Shown here: in pieces, positions 47,284-59,662 of the stretch | How positions within the stretch are numbered: the first letter of the stretch is position 1 | Layout of the letters: every line of letters starts with the position of its first letter | Assembly: GCF_019578655.1 (NCBI RefSeq) | Contig: NC_063263.1 | Location: 26,287,001 to 26,351,000 of the forward strand | From: Ricinus communis | Lineage: Eukaryota; Streptophyta; Magnoliopsida; Malpighiales; Euphorbiaceae | Length of the DNA stretch: 64,000 nucleotides | Direction: 5' to 3' | The notes under the pieces: model-generated | What the model saw: only the letters and a program-made list of their open reading frames with translations | Told to the model about the DNA's origin: nothing | The model's database searches: none | Program-made: the position numbers and the translations under genes

Positions 47284-48042
47284 TTATACTGCATGACAAG
47301 TCATTCCAACACTTTTCTCAATGGTTTTCCTACTCAAAGCATCAACAACTTTGTTGGCTTTTCCTGGATGGTAATCTATAGTACAATCATAATCCTTTAA
47401 CAACTCCATCCACCTTTTTTGTCTTAAGTTTAACTCTTTTTGTGTTGGGATATATTTCAGACTTTTATGGTTAGTGAAAATCTGAAATGTTTCTCCATAC
47501 AAATAATGCCTCCAAATTTTTAGAGCATGCATAATTGCTGCCAATTCTAGATCATGAGTCGGATAATTCAGTTCATGACTCCTTAACTGTCGAGAAGCAT
47601 AAGCAATGACTTTTCCATTTTGCATTAGCACACACCCCAATCCCTGTTGTGATGCATCTGTAAAAATTACATATCCACCACTTCCTGATGGTAAGGTTAG
47701 AACCAGTGTAGAAATAAGTCTTTTCTTCAATTCTTCAAAACTTTTCTCACATTTAGCATCCCATTTAAATATGACATTCTTCTTCAACAAATTTGTTAAT
47801 GGTTTAGCAATGATTGAAAATCCTTCAACAAATCTCCTATAATATCCAGCTAATCCTAGACAACCTCGTACCTCTGATACATTTTTAGGGGATTCCCACT
47901 CCTTTACGGCTGCGATCTTCGAAGAATCAGGTTGTACACCATTTTTAGAAACAATATGCCCCAAGAATGCAATCTCTTCTAGCCAGAACTCACATTTATT
48001 AAATTTTGCATAAAGCTGCTTTTCTCTCAAAATTTGCAACAC
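47284..48042 (-). pseudogene. RT thumb/connection and RNase H of element H
   Basis: One open 252-residue frame: [60 protein letters not shown] (first catalytic Asp), [20 protein letters not shown] and [19 protein letters not shown]. The third catalytic residue reads FTNHKSLKY where the family has FTDHKSL (about 47472-47470), so RNase H is probably inactive. The stop at 47284 lies before the integrase frame. Confidence 0.9.
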
Positions 48043-48047
48043 TATTC

Positions 48048-48734
48048 TTAAATGTTCTTCATGCTGTTCTCAAGTTCAGAATAGATCAATATATCATCGA
48101 TAAATACAATGACAAAACGATCTAAATACCTTTGGAATATTTTTTTCATTAAAGACATAAAAGCAGTAGGTGCATTTGTTAGTCCAAGTGGCATCATAAT
48201 AAATTCATAATGCCTATATCGTGTTCTAAATGCAGTCTTTGGTATGTGTGCCTCTGCAATTCTCAATTGCCAATATCCAAACCTTAAATCAATCTTGGAG
48301 AATACAGTTGCTCCTTTTAATTGGTCTAATAAGTCATCAATCCGTGGCAAAGGATATTTGTTCTTTATGGTAAAACGATTTAACTGTCTATAATCAATAC
48401 TCGGTCTAATGAACCCCTTTTCTAATAATTCTTCCAGTTGCTTCTTTAATTCTTTCAACTCCAAGAGTGCCATTCTATATGGTGCAATTGATATTGGTGC
48501 TTCTCCAAGTATAGTTTCTATCTCAAAGTCTGTCTCTCGATATGGAGGTAGACCCGGTAGTTCTTCTGGAAATACATCTTCAAATTCCTTCACTACTGGA
48601 ATATTCATTACTCCTGGACTAACTTTGGATACATCCACCACATTAGCCAAATAAGCTTCACAACCCTTTTTGATTAAATGGAAAGCAGCAGTAGCTGAAA
48701 TTAAACAATTTGAGACAATATTTCTTTCACCCAC
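48048..48734 (-). pseudogene. Reverse transcriptase of element H with an in-frame deletion
   Basis: One 228-residue frame: [47 protein letters not shown] directly joined to [19 protein letters not shown], then [20 protein letters not shown] and [14 protein letters not shown] (intact FIDD active site). Compared with element G, the 21 residues between RPS and IDYRQ (the [15 protein letters not shown] block) are missing, at 48398/48399. The frame is kept, but the fingers of the polymerase are damaged. Confidence 0.92.
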
Positions 48735-49093
48735 AAAACTATTTTTCTCTGTTCTGAGGTCTCAATAACCACTTCTTTTGTGTGACAATCTACTATAGCA
48801 TGATTCTTAGATAGCCAATCCATTCCTAAAATAACATCAAATTCCTTAAGTTTTATCACTACTAGATCTGCATACAGTGTGTTCCCATTTATGATCACAG
48901 GACAAGTTTTGACAATCTTATCTACAATTACAGTACCCCCAGCAGACATTGATACACAAATGTTATACCCCAAGGTTTCTATATCGTTGTGGTTTTTGAA
49001 TGCAAATTCATATGAAATGAATGAACATGTTGATCCTGGATCAATTAACGTATAAGCATCAAAACCATAAATAGAGATTTTACCGATCCACAA
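48701..49093 (-). pseudogene. Aspartic protease of element H
   Basis: The 130-residue frame contains YTLIDPGSTCSFISYEFAFK (active site DPGST) and LKEFDVILGMDWLSKNHAIV (flap and C-terminal part). It overlaps the RT frame by 34 bases in another frame, so a small indel separates protease from RT. Confidence 0.88.
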
Positions 49094-49294
49094 TATCGAT
49101 TCTGAGAGGTGCTTCCTGTCTTGTCACTGCATACACTCTAGCTTGGGGCAGTGATTGCTGAGGTTGGCCTATCTGTCCAGCCTGTACCATGTTAGAACCT
49201 CCTCGTCCCATTCCTTTACCTCTTCCTCTACTTACTCCTCCTGAGTCATATTTTCACCTATGTTGCTCTGTCCTGAAACTTGTCTTTCACTAGC

Positions 49295-50372
49295 TCAATT
49301 TTTACTCCAATAATCTCTAGCTATATGCCCCGGCTTACCATAGTAAAAACAAAGTATCTGCCTTGGTCCCCAACACTCCCCACTGTGAAACCTATTACAT
49401 CTAGCACATGGTGAACTATATCCTCGACTAACTGAAACACCTCCCTCACCTCTCTTACTCTCTACCCTACTCTGGCTGTAACCATTTCGTCCGCGTCTAC
49501 CCGATATCACTATAGCAGACTTACTCATATTTTGCTGGCTAACCTCTCTCCCATAATATCTACTCCCTTGAGACCTAGAACCTCTAAAAGAAATGTCTCT
49601 TCCTTTCCTTTATGAACCACCATATTCATTTATCATCTTTCTTTTCTTAGCTGTCATTGCATCTTTCTCAATCAAACATTCTTCTACCCTCAATGCAACC
49701 TCTAATAAAGTACTGTAACTTGGTGGCTTCAAGGAAATGTTTTCCTGAATATCCATTCTCAATCCTTTTTCAAATCGTCTTTGTTTTGCATCCTCTGTAG
49801 CCACTTCTTCTAACGCATATTTTGTTTTGCATCCCTATTCCAAGCTTAAAAACTCCATTTTCTTTCGATCTCTATACATTAGTGGTGTGTATTTATTTGC
49901 AAATTCCCTAAGGAAGTCATCCCAAGTTAAGGTCATAGGTCTATTTTTACTTCCTGGAATCATATCCCACCAATCTAAAGCTGATCTTCTCAACAAAGAT
50001 ACAACATATTTCAACTTTTGCTCTAGTGTGCAATCCAGCCTATCCAGCACCCTGTCTGTCTCCCGCAACCATTCTTTTGCTATCTCAGGATCAGTGATTC
50101 CCTCAAATTCCGTAGCTTCTATTTTCTCAGCCTATCGTAAGTCTTATCTTTAGCCTCTGTTTCTATAACTTCTGCCATCGGTTGCATTATTGGTTGTTGG
50201 ATTGGCTGAGTGGCTACCCGATTACTATTTGCTGTAAAGACTCAAGAAATTGTTGCATTACCAGTGGCAATTCCTGAGCTGGTTGTGGTGGTGCATTTAT
50301 GTGCTCAATTCCATACACAGACTCAGACTCACTTAGGTTAGCAGGATTCTCGGTCGGCCCCTCTCTACTCAT
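49295..50372 (-). pseudogene. Gag of element H with a ruined zinc knuckle
   Basis: The likely start MSREGPTENPANLSESESVY is at 50372. Then TLEQKLKYVVSLLRRSALDW and WDMIPGSKNRPMTLTWDDFL (50068-49835, capsid), RRFEKGLRMDIQENI (49780 region), and CARCNRFHSGECW with CFYYGKPGHIARDYWSKN at the end. The zinc knuckle C-x2-C-x4-H-x4-C has Tyr at its second and third Cys positions. Several stops and frame changes lie between 50220 and 49830. Gag would bind and pack the genomic RNA. Confidence 0.85.
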
Positions 50373-50507
50373 TCTATTAAAAATACAAACACTTATTTTT
50401 AATTCTTACATTCATATGCATCCCTAACATGTATATGAATTCAGGCTTTAAAATGCTTTTACAATTCTATCCCAATGAATTTTAAACCGTGCTCTAATAC
50501 CACTAAA

Positions 50508-52885
50508 TGTGACACCTGTAAAGGATGTCAGGCATACATTGTATGCAAAAGACTGATACATAACATGTTCCTTAACTATTAACTTTCAACTCACAAATTA
50601 ATATGTATAACAAAACTATTTATATGAGTCATACATATCACACACCAAAAAGCACACAACATCAAATAGTACACTCTTTTTTTTATATATACACATAAAA
50701 TGCTCTAGTTTTATACATGATAATAAAATCCACTAGACCTGTCATGTCCAAGAAAAACTGAGGGCGATGTCCTGCTGACCTACCTGACACAATGCTAGTG
50801 CGACAGATGCAAATGTTTCGTCAAAACTAATTATAATTCTTCTAATCCTAAAAAAGAAATAATGCAGAGGAGTGAGCTTGCAACTCAACAAAAGAATAAC
50901 ATAATTTCCTATGAAAAATAACACAATCAAACATGTAGTATTATCAAGCATCAAATCATTCGATATTTAATTATGACTTTATAGTGTATATATAAACATT
51001 GTCATAGTATTTTCTTTAGGACAGCAATAAACTTGTGAATTATAATTTAATTCCATAATAACATACATATATATTTTTTATTTTCATGGATCCCCATACG
51101 CACACAGCCAACCATAATCTTATGGGGAATTCCATATCTCACACAGCCTTGCCTCATTCACAAGTAGCATTGCGTCTTTACGATCATCCAACCATAATTC
51201 TTATATTTATATATATATCATATACCACTCCATTTAAATAACTAACATCTCCATAATATATAAGAAACCATAATATATGCCTATGATATGCCAAAGACAT
51301 ACCATATTTCAACATGGCAGATTTAATAGTGCGCATTCAAAAATACACCAAAAATTTCACGTTAGGAATTCCAAAACTATATTCTCCAGATCAATAATAT
51401 TATAAGTCTAGATTGATTTGAAACTGATTTTACATAAATTGGACGTGTATAGAAAGAGAAACATCAAAAATAATCCACCATGGTCAAGCTGTCAATAAAA
51501 TTAACTAACAGAATGTATGATCCAGATTGACCATCAAAACAGTAAAATCAAGCTTCCTCTATTTCTATAACATTTATAAATTACCTCTCAAATTTTCTAT
51601 AGCAATAAGTAGCACTCCATTTGGAGTTATAAAACTCCAAATATGTCTAAATCAAATATACTGTTCACATTATAACAAGACACCTTAATTCACCAGTCAA
51701 CATTCATATATACAATATCATTTCGAAAACAATCACCCATCAGTACTATAATTAACAATCACCATAAACAAAAATTAACATCTATTAATATATTATATAC
51801 ATTTTCCTTAATCAATCAATTAAACAAATAAATTATAATTATTTATTTTGTGTTATATTCACATAGAACATTAAGTTATTCACTTACCTTTGTTGCTCCC
51901 TTCCCTTTGCTTGAGCTTACTTGGGTGTCACCCTCATTAAAAATTTGTTTAGCTGAAATAGATCATAATTCACTTATTTTTTAAACACCCAAAGTTAATA
52001 GAATTTCATCTAGCATGATAATATCACTAAACTATCTACATATGTGTGGCTGCCAACTATGACAGAATTAATATGGTGAATTTAAAAATCCACCAAAACT
52101 TCTATACAATAAATTTCATGATGAAACTTTCCAGATCAGTAACCTTATGTGTCTAATATAATTTAAAACTGATTTTGTTTCAATTGGAGGTGTATAGAGA
52201 AATATCCCTACAAAACAATCCACCTTACTCAAACCAAAGATGGAAACTGAACAATAAAATGTATTCTCTTATTATACTAACATAGAGCCTGATTCAGATC
52301 GAGCTAAAGAAATAAAAGTTTTAGATAACTCTTCAACGTTTCTATATCATCAAAGAACACTCGATTTAAAGCTTCCTAGCTCAAGATATGATCAAAATAA
52401 TAAGACTAAAAAACTGGGTCTTTAGAACTCGAATTCTATGTCTTCTAAACCCTAACTCAATTCAACAAAATATTAAAATTACTTACCAAATAAACCTCTA
52501 AAGCCTTTGTAGATGAAGATTAAGATCTAAAATGGAGTCTAAAACTCCAAATTCCACTTGGAAACTTAGTTTTCTTTTTTTTTTTTGAAAAAGAAGAAGA
52601 AGAAGAAAGAAGAAGAAGAAGGAAGAAGAACTACCACCTTTTCTTTCTTCTTCCTCTTTTCTATCATATTAATTTTCTTTTTAGGTTTAATTAACCCCTT
52701 TATTTTTGCCATTAATCAATTCAATCCCTTAACTTTCTAATTCTTATTATGGACTTAATTGTGACATTTATAATCTTCTTCTATTTAACATTAGCATTAA
52801 TACCATACATATCTCATGCATTTCTCATATCTATATGATATGCATGTTATAAAAATAAATGTAAATGTATTAGGTGGGCATTACA
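50508..52885 (-). repeat. 5' LTR of element H
   Basis: 2378 bp, TGTGACACCTG...GGGCATTACA; partner of 43350-45718. The PBS abuts it after five bases (50503-50507). Confidence 0.93.
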
Positions 52886-52890
52886 CTTGC

Positions 52891-54376
52891 GCATCCTGAT
52901 GAGTGAGGAGGAACATTCTCGCCTGCCCACGGCCTGACTATTGAGAGCTTGAAGCCTGACTTTGAACTCTACTCCCAGATCGGCCTCCTATAGGCCTACC
53001 TTCAAAACCACGGCCTTGCTGGCCAACAAACTGAGATCCACCCTGTGAATATCCCAGAGCTGAAGGAAAAGCTGGTCGGGTCACACTAGCAGACGAGCCT
53101 TGAGGAAAAGCTGGCCGACTGAAGTAGCGAGAACATGCTCGAGCCATATGACCCTTCTCACCACACTTGAAATAGGCTCCATTGGAAGCTAGGCACGGTT
53201 CCTGATGTGGCCTGCCGTACATCTGACAAGTGCTGGCTCTAGAACTAGAGCTGTTGTAGCCAAAACTTTACCCACTGAAGCCTTGCCCTAGCCTGAATCC
53301 TCTGCTACCCTTCTGGTTTTGTCTACCCTTCTTGTGAGTACGGCAGCCTCTCTGCCTGGCTTGCTAATCGGAACCTCCGAAGTCGTCCATTACCGTAATA
53401 CGGCACAGCTGGCTGTGCACTAGATTGACCCTCAATTCTGGTCTTCTTTTTCTTGCCATCATCAGTTCCCTGGCCAAATCCTCGCAGGGTCATCTCCATC
53501 TACCTAGCCATGTCAGTCACCTCTAGGAAGCTGCTCCTCCTAAACTGAACCAGGGAGACAAACTTTGGACCAAGTTTTGAAATATACTTGCTGTTCTTCT
53601 GCTCCTCGGTCCCCACAGCATAGGGCGCATACTTAGTCAACTGCACAAACTACCTAGTGTACTCTGCCACTAACACGTCTTTCTTAACCAACCTCTCAAA
53701 TTTCTCTCTGTACTCCTACCTTACACTAAAAGGGATGAAGTACTCCTTGAACATGTCCCTAAATTGCCTCCATGATAACCCATCCAAAAAGGGGAGGATA
53801 TAGTCTCTGAACCATTGAGATGCTATCCCCTTCAAAGAAAAACCAGCCATCTCGATTGTCCTCTTATCAGAATAGTGCAAATTTGATGCCCCTTTCTTAA
53901 CCTCATCCAAGAAGTCTAAAGGGTCCCCAGATGTCCCATCAAACTCTATGAGTCTCGGCTTAGTATATCAGACATAGGAACCTCATCTGGATTCCTAATA
54001 CTGGACCCACTACTGCGGTCCTTGAACCTTGGGCAGCCTGCTGCTGCTGAAAAGCCAACAACTGCTCTAAAGCCCTTTGCATTCCAATCATACCGGCTAT
54101 GAACGCTTCCACTAGGACTCCACCAGCACCGTGTGCCTTCTGAGCCTCGCCCTCATCTGGTTGGGTTGCCGCTCTACCTCGCCTCCTGGTATCACAGGCT
54201 GGGGCGGGTGGTGCCGAGTGAGTGGAAACCTCATCTTGGGCCGCTGCTGCTGCTGCAGCCTCTCGAGTCCTCGGTATAGCAATGGCTGAAAATAAACAGC
54301 AAGATATCAAACCAATAGACTCTCTAATGTATGGTGCATATACTAAAATTAATGAAACACACAAGGACAGACTCAA
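52891..54376 (-). pseudogene. Gag of element G, cut by element H
   Basis: An Ala-rich N-terminus and a Gln-rich stretch (LEQLLAFQQQQAAQGSR, about 54050) precede capsid text IEMAGFSLKGIASQWFRDY and LSWRQFRDMFKEYFIPFSV (53860-53716). The frame 53222-52938 has a zinc knuckle reading YFKCGEKGHMARAC, in which the first Cys is Tyr, followed by a Gln/Ser/Gly-rich linker. The linker is cut at 52890 by H and resumes at 43344. Frame breaks are frequent. Confidence 0.85.
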
Positions 54377-54429
54377 TTCCTAACTCCGCAGTAGTTAAGG
54401 AAGCTAACCTAGGTCGAAGGAAATCTAAA

Positions 54430-54446
54430 CCTAGGCTCTGATACCA
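54430..54446 (-). other. Primer-binding site of element G (initiator tRNA-Met)
   Basis: Minus strand TGGTATCAGAGCCTAGG, four bases from the LTR. It matches the standard plant initiator-Met PBS and proves the element's direction. Confidence 0.93.
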
Positions 54447-54450
54447 ACTT

Positions 54451-56820
54451 TGTCACAAACCGATATGTGGGCCCGTTACCGGCACTAAGGAATGTGTAGG
54501 CTTAAGGCCGCCAAGACTCATAGTAAGCCTTACTAACTAAAATTTCAAATGTGCATATAAGAACACAATATAAAACCGGTCCGACATGCCATACACAAGT
54601 CTCTAACTGACATTAACAAAATTTCACAATTTACTACAAACCAGATCAAACATAATATATCAGGCATTCTCCTGCGGAGAGTCTAGAATTTTAAATAATT
54701 AAAAATATGAAAGTGTAAATTAATTACAATAGGCCTGATGGAGAAGGAAGTCGGGCTGTCAACACAGGACGGTAGAGAACCTAACTGTCACCTGAAAAAT
54801 TTAAATTGAGACTGTCAGCCTTGAGAGTGAGTTAAAATCATATAATCCTAAAATAGTTCCTGAATATAACATTTATTAAATTAGGATATCATGTTATATT
54901 ATATCAAAATACATGTCATGCCATAATTTAGAAAGAAAATACAATTGAAATACTTATAGCACTAGTGCCTCAACAGAACCCTAACACCTAATACTAGTGG
55001 CCCTCCGACTCTCTTATTCCAACAGGTCTGGTGCCCAGAGAGCGAAGCTCAACTAGAGTCCTTAAATCCAGCCTGGACACTTGTTCTCCAATTATAATGG
55101 CGCTCTGAGAGCAACGCTCGACAGGGACCTTCCTCCGACAGTCAAACTTCCACAGCCCAGAGAGTTATACTCAACCAGGGCAAAATCCAAAATAACCTTT
55201 ATCACTTGTCTCTGATTAATACTGGTGTGCACGCGGTCCTTATACAACCCATCAGGTAGCATGTTCTATTGTCACCTCATCCCAATGTCACATTCATAAC
55301 ATATATAATGATTATAGACAGTATAAATATAGGCAAACACAATTTATTTAATAACATATTGAGAATTAAAATTTAGTAGCATCGAGTGAAGTAAACATGC
55401 AAATTATGTGCAATAATAATAATAATATTAAAATAACATTAAATATGATATTAATAATAACGAAAATAAATTTACTAATAATAATGCTAATAATATTCGT
55501 GATAATTATCAATCAATGAAATTACTCATGATAACGACGATAATAATTATAATAATTATTAATCAATTAGCATCGTATTTAATTTAGACATGATAAGGGC
55601 ACAGTTGATTATATGAATTTAACTCACAATTCTGCCGCCCTCTGCAGTCTGCTCCTACGTCTTGGGTGGAGCTGGCTGGATGGACGGATTATCTATTTAC
55701 AAAAATACTCAGTTAATAAGATATAATTAATTTTTCCTAGGCATAGACTCCTAGATTAGACTACCTAAGAAAATTCACTCGAAAATTCTACCAAGAATTT
55801 GGCAGAACCTCCTCTAAAATATGGACGTTTACCCCCCGTATAATGGATCTAGAAGTTGCTAGAAACACTTCAATTATTCTGCGATTAATTAACTGGAGTC
55901 GGGCCAGCAAAACTGCATTATTTTTCCTGACTCCGCAATACACCACATAACACAATTGTCTTATAGACGGTCTGACATAATATTGATTTCGACAACCAAC
56001 CCACACAAAATTTAAACTAATTCAACACAATAATTAATCATACCCATTAATTTGTAGCATTTATATTTAAGTCACAATTAATTAAATATAATTAAATTAA
56101 ATTATCCAAAATTGATAATTAATAGCAATAATATTTTCTAACATTATAAAATAATTTTTAAGATCTAAATAAAATTATACCGAGCCAAAAATTCAGAATC
56201 TTGCGCGTCTGGAAAAAACCGGGGTCCGAAAGTCGGTATTGCTAACGATGTTGGAATTCGAATCTGGAAGCGTCTACGCGAAGGTTGAGTTACGGGGAGT
56301 CTGAAAACGCAAGAGTTTTGGCTAGAAACTCGCTGGAAGACATCTGATCAAGGCCAGAAAGTCTCAGCTCCGATGAGTTCGCACACAACTACCGCGAGGA
56401 AAATGCGGCAGAGAAGCTCGACTCGGGGGTTTTCGGTGGCGGGGAGGTCGATTCTGGTGTCGGACGAGTGAACGGACGGCGGCAAAAGGTCGTTTCGGCG
56501 ACGATAGCTCCTTTTTCCATGCTGACATCGGTAGCGAGGGATGGAGGAAGAATAAGGTGGCGTCAGCGAGAGAGGGGAAGGCGAAGAGAAGCTGTGTGGC
56601 TGGGCGGCGGTGTTGTGGCCGGAAATGGCAGAAGACGGGGAGGGAGAGAGAGTAGCAGGGAGGAAGAAGGGGAAGGAGTAGGGGAGGGGGAAGGAAAGGA
56701 AAGAAGAAGGAAGGAAAATTGTTCTTTTTATATATAGTATTATTTATTTATTTATTATTTTATTATTATTTATTTATTTATTATTTTATTATTATTTCTT
56801 TTTTTTTCTCGGGTATTACA
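54451..56820 (-). repeat. 5' LTR of element G
   Basis: 2370 bp, TGTCACAAACCG...GGTATTACA. Its end has a (TTTA/TTA)n tract (56740-56805) that holds a ~35-base duplication absent from the 3' LTR (39848-39890). G-rich frames at 56468-56737 are chance ORFs. Confidence 0.9.
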
Positions 56821-57976
56821 ACTTTGATTTTAGAACTTAAGCCTGATTAGACTGTTGGACTATAATTTTCATGTTTGGTCCAATTCTTAACCTAAAGTCT
56901 ATGCGCCCAATTTTTAATTAGGCAGTCGTATTACAATTATTTATTATATATTAGGCCATGAAACAAATAAAATAAAGAATAGAAAGATAAATCTAGTTAT
57001 TGCAACCCAGCCTACAATTAAAGTTGTAAAAAAAAGCCATAAAACTTAACTACAGTACATAAAACTGATGAAAGTACATCAAAAACTCGCAAAAAGTCAA
57101 AAATTAGGGCAACAAGGTGTAGAGCCGATCGACTCTAGGGCATCTAGACTGGTTCCTTCAATTTTTATGTAGTCCTTATGTCCTATAGCTGATTTTAACA
57201 TACACAAAGAGTAAAAACGATTAGAATATGAAAGAAATAAAATAGAAATGAATAAAAAATAGAAAATAAATAAAAAATAGAAAATAACAATTAATTGAGC
57301 TAGAAACCCTAAAAACTAATACAAAACCCTAAAAACTGAAAATACAGTGAATAGGAATGATAGATTAATCATATAACCCTAATTAACTAATTTGCTTACA
57401 AAATCATAATAAAAATAAAAATTTACTCATATAATCCTATGCATGTGATTAATTAGATTCTAAAATTCTAATGCAGGCATATTATCAAATTTTAGAACCT
57501 TAATTATTATCAAATTCCAAAATCTAATAAATTAGTAATATGCAAATTAATAGAAAACCCTAATATAATCATATTAAAATCATAAAAATAAAACAATAAA
57601 AGTAACCGTGATCATATTTTTAAGGAAAAGCATAAAAAAAAAACAAAGAAACCATTTTAGAATAATTTTGATGATGATAGATGCATGTTGGGGAACCCTC
57701 AGGTTGTCAGTGTAGTTGATAGCTTTGTGAGTCTCAGGTGATGAAGAAGTAATTGAATCAAACATTAGTTGGGAATCCAGTGCTAGATGTGGTATTGGGA
57801 AAGCTTCTGTTGATTTCAAAAAAAGTTTCCAAAAATCAATTCTTTCTTAGTGACCTACACCCTCAATGATGAATGCAAGTTTTTCTTTTTCTCAAACCGA
57901 TATTGGCTTCTATAAATTTTCTCTCTAATTGTTCTCTAGTTTCTTCTGTTTAGCCCTAACCTTAGGTATCTCTTTC

Positions 57977-57985
57977 TATTTATAG
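57977..57985 (-). promoter_or_regulatory. TATA box of the Tat element 5' LTR
   Basis: CTCTATAAATAGA on the minus strand, identical in core and aligned position to 10513-10505 in the 3' LTR. It would be the element's promoter, if still active. Confidence 0.6.
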
Positions 57986-58232
57986 AGGTAAGGTTTCAAA
58001 GGAAACCCTAAAGGAACGGATAATCTTAGATGTTTCAAAAGAAAATTGATAAATATCCAATATTAATCCTTTAAGATTTAAATAAAAATCATTGAAAAGT
58101 CCATGATTATCATCAATTACCTTCAAGAATCTGTATCTGGACGTAAAAGCATTAAGAAAAGAATGACGTGAAAGGAGAAAACCCTAATCGGCACTATGTA
58201 AAGCCGATCGGCTCATATGTCCGATTGGCTCT

Positions 58233-59662
58233 TGATGTGTGCTAATTGTGTTAGCTACAATCTAAGGCAGTGTACCTATCGATGCAGTCTAGCACTAATG
58301 GCGAGTATCAAGGTCGTATTTCTCGAGAAAGTGAAAGCCTAGAGTTACTCCTTTGTTCTTTATTATATTAACCTAAAATGAATGATGAATACTTTCTAAA
58401 CTAACTAATAGCTATAAGCTAAGTTCTAAGGGAGATGCAGGAGTAATTGATAACTAAAATAACCAAGACAAGAAAGCAAACCCAAAGGGGACCTAAACTA
58501 GTTGGCAATCAAACAAAAGATAAAGGATTGGTGAGTCTAATTATGCTACCTGTGAACGAATTCTTAACCGAATTCAGTTTCTCTCTCGAGATAACCGAAT
58601 TCATAAACCTAATAACCTAAAGTTGGAATCTCTTCCTAACGATTGATTCTTAAATTAGCATTAAGCTTTAATCTGCCTTTATTAAGCTTTGTTAATTCTT
58701 AATCCGGCTAGTTAATTATCCTTATCTCTAAGCGATTATTAACCAGTTCTTGCTACTCAAAATTCCAATTGCCAAATGGACTTCTCAATCACACAAAGCA
58801 ATCTAAACACACAATTCACAACGTCTCATGAATGATGCATTATCTTATTAATACTGAAAGTAAGAAGAATAAAAAACTAACCCAAATAATCCAACAATAT
58901 AATACTAAGCCAACATAGTAAAGAAATCCCAATGGATTTAATCAATCTAGCTAATCATGTTCATTATCAAAATACACAAGACTTCAATTACAACAATGAG
59001 TAAAGGTAGAGAAAACCTGATTACACCCTTGGATGAGAGTAAACAGCCCCAATTCCTCTTGCTCGAATTGAATCGATTCTTGTTCCTCTTGCTCGATTTG
59101 AAAACCAATCAATACCTTGCCCAATCTTCAGTCTTTGAAGGGAATCCGATTGAAACCTTGATCCAAGTCTCCTTTTCCCTTGGTTTCAGCTCAGAAAACC
59201 CTTAGAGAGAGAAATATCAGGGCTTGGGACGTTCTCCCCCCGTCTCTCTTTCTTTCCTCTCTTCTTTCTTTCAATTAATTCCCCCTGTTGCCGCTAACAC
59301 GGCCGTGTTCCTGGCCGTGTTAGGAACACGGTTTGGTGTTCCTAGTCGTGTTACTCTCTATGGTCGTGCTCCCTAAAGACTTCTTCTTCTTTGATGCTTG
59401 ACGCACCAAACACGGCCGTGTTGGTGCCCGTGTTGAAACCAACACAGCCATGTTCAGCTTCCTCATGCTCGTATTTAGCTTGTTTCGGTAGCTTTGACGT
59501 CTAATTATGCTCCAATTCTTCCTTTTATTATTCTTTAACTTCTTTTGGACCTAATGCACACAAACAGACGCATAGGGTGAGTGTTGGGACCAATTCACAT
59601 CCAAATATCCATAAAATCAATCTTAAAAATCCCATTTAGATGTGTGTATTTTACGCACATCA
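58233..59662 (-). repeat. 3' LTR of element F
   Basis: 1430 bp, TGATGTGTGCTAATTG...GCACATCA. It matches 62610-64000 closely; one difference is a short segment (aaggcagtgtacctatc, about 58264) missing from the 5' LTR. An acacggccgtgtt-type block lies at 59300-59460, in the same relative place as in solo LTRs 1-3. Confidence 0.92.

Larger units (their letters stand above)
43350..52885 (-). mobile_element. Element H: complete chromovirus (Tekay/Del-like) nested in G
   Basis: LTRs 43350-45718 and 50508-52885, both TGTGACAC...GGGCATTACA. The TSD is CTTGC (43345-43349 and 52886-52890), perfect. An initiator-Met-type PBS (TGGTATTAGAGC, minus, 50502-50491) and a polypurine tract at 45719-45734 (AAGGTGGGAAGAAAA-like on the minus strand) complete it. 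Gag, protease, RT, RNase H, integrase and chromodomain are in order. LTR copies differ little, so it is the younger of the two chromoviruses. It still carries stops and a deletion in RT. Confidence 0.95.
36127..56820 (-). mobile_element. Element G: chromovirus (Tekay/Del-like) with nested insertions
   Basis: LTRs 36127-39903 (holding solo LTR 3) and 54451-56820. The TSD is ACTTT (36122-36126 and 56821-56825), perfect. The initiator-Met PBS lies at 54446-54430. Minus-strand gag, protease, RT, RNase H, integrase and a damaged chromodomain are present. H is inserted between gag and protease. Without the nested insertions its length is about 9.7 kb. The 3' end of its first LTR base pair is mutated (TA for TG at 36127). 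Confidence 0.93.
34108..58232 (-). repeat. 5' LTR of the Tat element, split in three visible pieces
   Basis: Pieces 34108-34299, 35757-36126 and 56821-58232 are collinear with 8801-10755 of the 3' LTR. The interruptions are solo LTR 2, element G and element F. The LTR would continue beyond the window after F: the left copy reads on 'atgatgagctgatcgg' past this point. Confidence 0.85.
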
